Positions 61,003 through 64,000 of a stretch of 64,000 bases of DNA are shown here, in pieces. Positions within the stretch are counted from its first letter, which is position 1. The number at the start of each line of letters is the position of its first letter. Under the pieces are notes generated by a model. It searched no databases and had not been told where the DNA came from. It worked only from the letters and a program-made list of their open reading frames with translations. Origin of the DNA: Harmothoe impar (taxonomy: Eukaryota; Annelida; Polychaeta; Phyllodocida; Polynoidae). The position numbers and the translations under genes were made by a program. The DNA is taken from assembly GCA_947462335.1 (NCBI GenBank), contig OX381715.1, positions 40,834,650 to 40,898,649 on the forward strand, given 5' to 3'.

Positions 61003-62278
61003 GGGGCCGTCCATAAATGATGTCACACTAATTTGGGCCATTTTCAAGACCCACCCACCCCCCTGTCACACTTTGTCACACATCAGCCGACACCTCCTAG
61101 AAAATTATGTCACAAATTTGCAGACACCCCCCAAGCATAAGTTATGTATCGTATCAGAGTTGTCCTATATAGAAGATCATACATACGGTATGATTAAGTA
61201 ATAGACTGTCATGTACAAAATATGACATTACATATCAATCAAATTATGCAAGTCCTTCTAAATGGTTGGTGAAGAGTTTTACTGTACACATCCCTTACTC
61301 TTTTTGTAGGATAGCAAGACTTAGTGTTCTTTTATTTGCCTGGTCTTATATACTTAGGCTAGTACCACACTAGGCAGGGCCAGCCAAAACATTGCCTTTG
61401 ATGTGGACATGGTTCACTGAGGAGGGATCCCATGCCAGACCACCAGCATGATGGCCCAGACCAGTGAATAATTATGGGCAGCAGCTGCCAGTATACCTTT
61501 ATAAGTGACACAGCAGTCCACCAGGTGACCCCTCAAGTTTTGTTGCCCTTTATGAATCTGGTATGCCCATTGGTATTAAGGCCCCTAATGAAGTTTTTCT
61601 ACTCCTTCATACCCCCATTATGAAGGTCCCCACTACAGATGCATGCAGCTAGCAATGGAGACACAAATAACACAGGCATGTATGATTGGGATGTAAACAT
61701 GGCGACTGTGTTATTCCAGAAGTGACACTAGGTTGAGGCACTGAAGCTAGTTGATAGAATCTCCATCAGGTGACATTGTCAGGTATGACCGGCGTGTCCG
61801 GCGCTGCAGGCGCCCGCGTATCAAGCCGACGGCGGCAGACGCTACTCCCGCCGTCGGCCCCCTTGGCTCTAGTCCATCATTACTTAACCTCAGGATTCTT
61901 AGGTATACTTACCAAGACCTATACTATTGTGTGGATAGGTGTAACTGAGTGGAACCTACTTGTACTTACTGTACTGTTGCTGTCAACTTGTAATAAATAC
62001 CAACTATACTACAAGACCTCAAGACTTTACTCAACTTCATAGATTACAAGGAGTCTCCCAACTAAGGGGATTCCTTGTATGACAACATCAATGCAACAAT
62101 CTTAAGCCCTGATCGTTCTATTAAAATTTTAGGTTGTAAAATAGCTTTTTTTTTGTATTTTCCAAAGTGTGACGTCACACTGGACTAGACACCCCCCCAC
62201 CCCCCTGTCACGCTTTGTCACAGTTGGACCAACACCCACCCACCCCCTCCAGTGTGACATCATTTATGGACGGCCCCT
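61003..62278. mobile_element. Harbinger-like TIR element with nested insertion
   Basis: Left ggggccgtccataaatgatg tcacac, right the inverse (gtgtgacatcatttatggacggcccc), flanked by TAA on both sides. GGG-type ends with a three-base TWA duplication fit PIF/Harbinger. Subterminal 'cacccccctgtcac' also recurs inverted. Contains the SINE-like copy at 61300-61645; no transposase. Confidence 0.7.
61300..61645 (-). mobile_element. SINE-like retroposon fragment, inverted relative to 31205
   Basis: Reverse complement matches 31205-31545 (shared blocks: ggtggtctggcatgggatcc, gaccaggcaaataaaagaac, acaaaacttgaggggtc). The AATC tail is absent. Confidence 0.7.
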
Positions 62279-63299
62279 AATATAAATAATATAATACATA
62301 AATACCTTTTTTTAGCTTTGATTATAAAAGAACTTAATAGTTCTGATGATGTTACTGGGGGAGGGGAAGGGGATGACAATGATTGATGATGATGAGTGAG
62401 CGATGAATAATGACTATTTACGTACATATACATGTGTAATACAAAAAATTAGGTCAGCGTATTAAATTTAGGAAGACTCAATTTAACAATACATTTAAAT
62501 TAATTAGTTGTTACTAGATAAGGTCATAACTATAACTACGTATGTCATAATCTGATTCCATAGTCAATTTGAATATTGAAAACAAAACAAATATATTATT
62601 GACTACCGGTAATTCTGGTGTATACAAATAAGCACAATGCATCATATGGACTTGGGCTGGATTTAACCTGCCTGTTTATTATGATATGAATATATAAATG
62701 ACTCGACAAGCACAGAAAAAAACATTCCACAATATATAATAATAATCAACGCGGGCTGTTTGGAATCAGGAAGTGGACATTTGTGCATGCTGCATCGACG
62801 TGGCCGGGGAACGGGGTTCGAGAGCGAGAGGTGGCTTCTTTTTACTTTGGTTTAGATGTCAGGGGATAGCGCGGACACAGTTCCCCCCTAACAAAACTTG
62901 CGCACCCGAGTCATCCACATTTGGGATGATAGCAAGGGGTACTCTGATGCATTGGGTAAATAGTCCTGATTGAATTTAGGCCAATCATCCTTGGACAGAT
63001 GACTTGGACTGCAGTGGAGCAAAGCTGGTTCCGCTCTTTCTCGCCAGATGGCAGCACAATCCAGTCTGGAGATAATTCCCAAGCCAGCCGGGCAAATTCG
63101 ACGCCTTAAAGCAGGCATAAAGTAGTCGCCACAGCATAAGTCTCTGCTTAAAGCGGCTCACAGTCGATCAGCCATGTAGGTTCTCCATATGTGTGGGAAG
63201 AGAGGCCGACAAAGGACACGCGTTCCCTGTCGTACGGCTTGGACACCACATCCGTTGTGAAAAACGTTGTACATAGCCTGGCACTGAGCTCGGCAACTC
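62279..63299. other. Region before the U1-like sequence
   Basis: No gene recognised. 62753-62805 contains an inverted copy of 63400-63452 (gtttggaatcaggaagtgga). Conceptual - strand peptides here are short, Cys-rich and match no family I can name. Confidence 0.35.
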
Positions 63300-63465
63300 A
63301 TCCTTACCTGGCACAGCAGACACCGTGATCTATGCAGCACTTCTCCCAGGGCAAGGCCCCTTCATTGCACTGCGGTGGGGTTGACCCTCGCGATCATCCC
63401 AATGCAGCACTCACAAATGTCCACTCCCTGATTCCAAACTGCCTTGTTCGCCCGCCTCTGTAGAC
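63300..63465 (+). ncRNA. U1 snRNA-like gene or pseudogene
   Basis: atccttacctggc matches the U1 5' end (canonical AUACUUACCUGGC; one change at position 3, outside the GUAAG-pairing core). It is followed by accgtgatc, ctcccagggc(a)aggc, cattgcactgcgg, ggttgaccc and gcgat, in U1 order and spacing for about 110 bases. Stem-loop III and the Sm site (AAUUUGUGG) are not recognisable; cttgttcgcccgcct at the end weakly resembles stem-loop IV. More likely a derived copy than a functional U1. Confidence 0.6.
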
Positions 63466-64000
63466 CTTGATATTTGTCCGATTTGAAATCCGCGAAAACC
63501 GGCACGTAGCTAAGGAATTGGACATTGCAGCACAGCTCAATATGACTTTGTATATACATATATTCCATTTTCGGCACCAGCATGAACGATAGGACCACCC
63601 TAGCATGCCCCTCCCACCCCTCTCTATGTACTTCTGATGCAATCAGGCAGGCATGACGTTGCTAAAATACCAAAGAGTGCCCTTCTGAGGCCAGGCCTGC
63701 TCCTTGCCATGGCCGGTTGTGTAGCACCATATCCTATAATATACCTCATGTGCAAAATTAAATGTCCCCACTGCTCCATTGAGCATTGCCACTACCATTT
63801 CCTTAATGGATTCACATTCCATGCATGGTCCTGAGCTGGTTCAGTATGTACAGAGCTTTTTCGGTCTGACCAGAGCACAAGTTGAGAGGGCTGGTCAGTT
63901 GCTGAATCCCCTGCCAGAGGGCAGGGGATGGTGGCAGTGGATGGCCTTGAACAACTTCCCTGCTTCAATTTGGCCACAGGAAGCTCAATCTAACATTAAA
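63466..64000. other. Right end of window, nothing recognised
   Basis: No gene; a small palindrome cccctgccagagggcagggg at 63909-63928. Confidence 0.35.

Noticed and set aside
62888..63642. Cys-rich - strand ORFs near the right end
   Set aside because: Short, broken by stops, no family recognised, and they overlap the better-supported U1-like sequence.

Overview
The window is animal nuclear DNA: split genes with GT-AG introns, large introns full of transposons, non-LTR and Penelope-like retroelements, many short terminal-inverted-repeat (TIR) elements, and simple-sequence tracts. The two host genes have clear animal relatives. Retroelement load and the long single-exon tail of the cyclase point to an invertebrate, but the species cannot be named from sequence alone.

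Host genes. On the + strand, positions 1401-7502 carry the last six recognisable exons of a membrane adenylyl cyclase: the second catalytic domain (C2) over five small exons, then one 3,060-base exon encoding a disordered tail of 1,019 residues that ends in a PDZ-ligand-like sequence. The 5' part of the gene lies left of the window. On the - strand, ten exons between 57523 and 14936 join in frame into a 701-residue F-box/leucine-rich-repeat protein, the orthologue of FBXL18. The two genes converge on an intergenic stretch at 7503-14935. Intron 1 of FBXL18 is about 19.9 kb and intron 3 about 10.2 kb; they hold most of the retroelements. A U1 snRNA-like sequence lies at 63300-63465.

Mobile DNA. 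Intron 1 of FBXL18 contains a nearly intact LINE (about 39.2-45.9 kb, - strand). It has an ORF1 with coiled coil, RNA-binding-like region and a C-terminal NADAR (YbiA/DUF1768) domain, a separate SGNH-hydrolase-like ORF, and an endonuclease/reverse transcriptase interrupted at a homopolymer. A second, decayed LINE is on the + strand (47.3-49.1 kb). Two Penelope-like elements with GIY-YIG domains lie at 32.7-35.0 kb and 50.8-52.2 kb. At least eight families of TIR or foldback elements are recognisable, several with clean target duplications (TA, TTAA, TAA, ACAT, and an 8-bp hAT-like one). Several contain internal minisatellites or nested elements.

Most unusual points: the NADAR domain fused to a LINE ORF1; two host acceptor sites (cyclase last exon, FBXL18 exon 4) reiterated by tandem repeats; a cyclase exon partly duplicated between two copies of a TTAA-type element; TIR elements lying 7, 11 and 23 bases inside three FBXL18 donor sites; and a TIR element carrying an array of two interleaved 120-bp repeat types.
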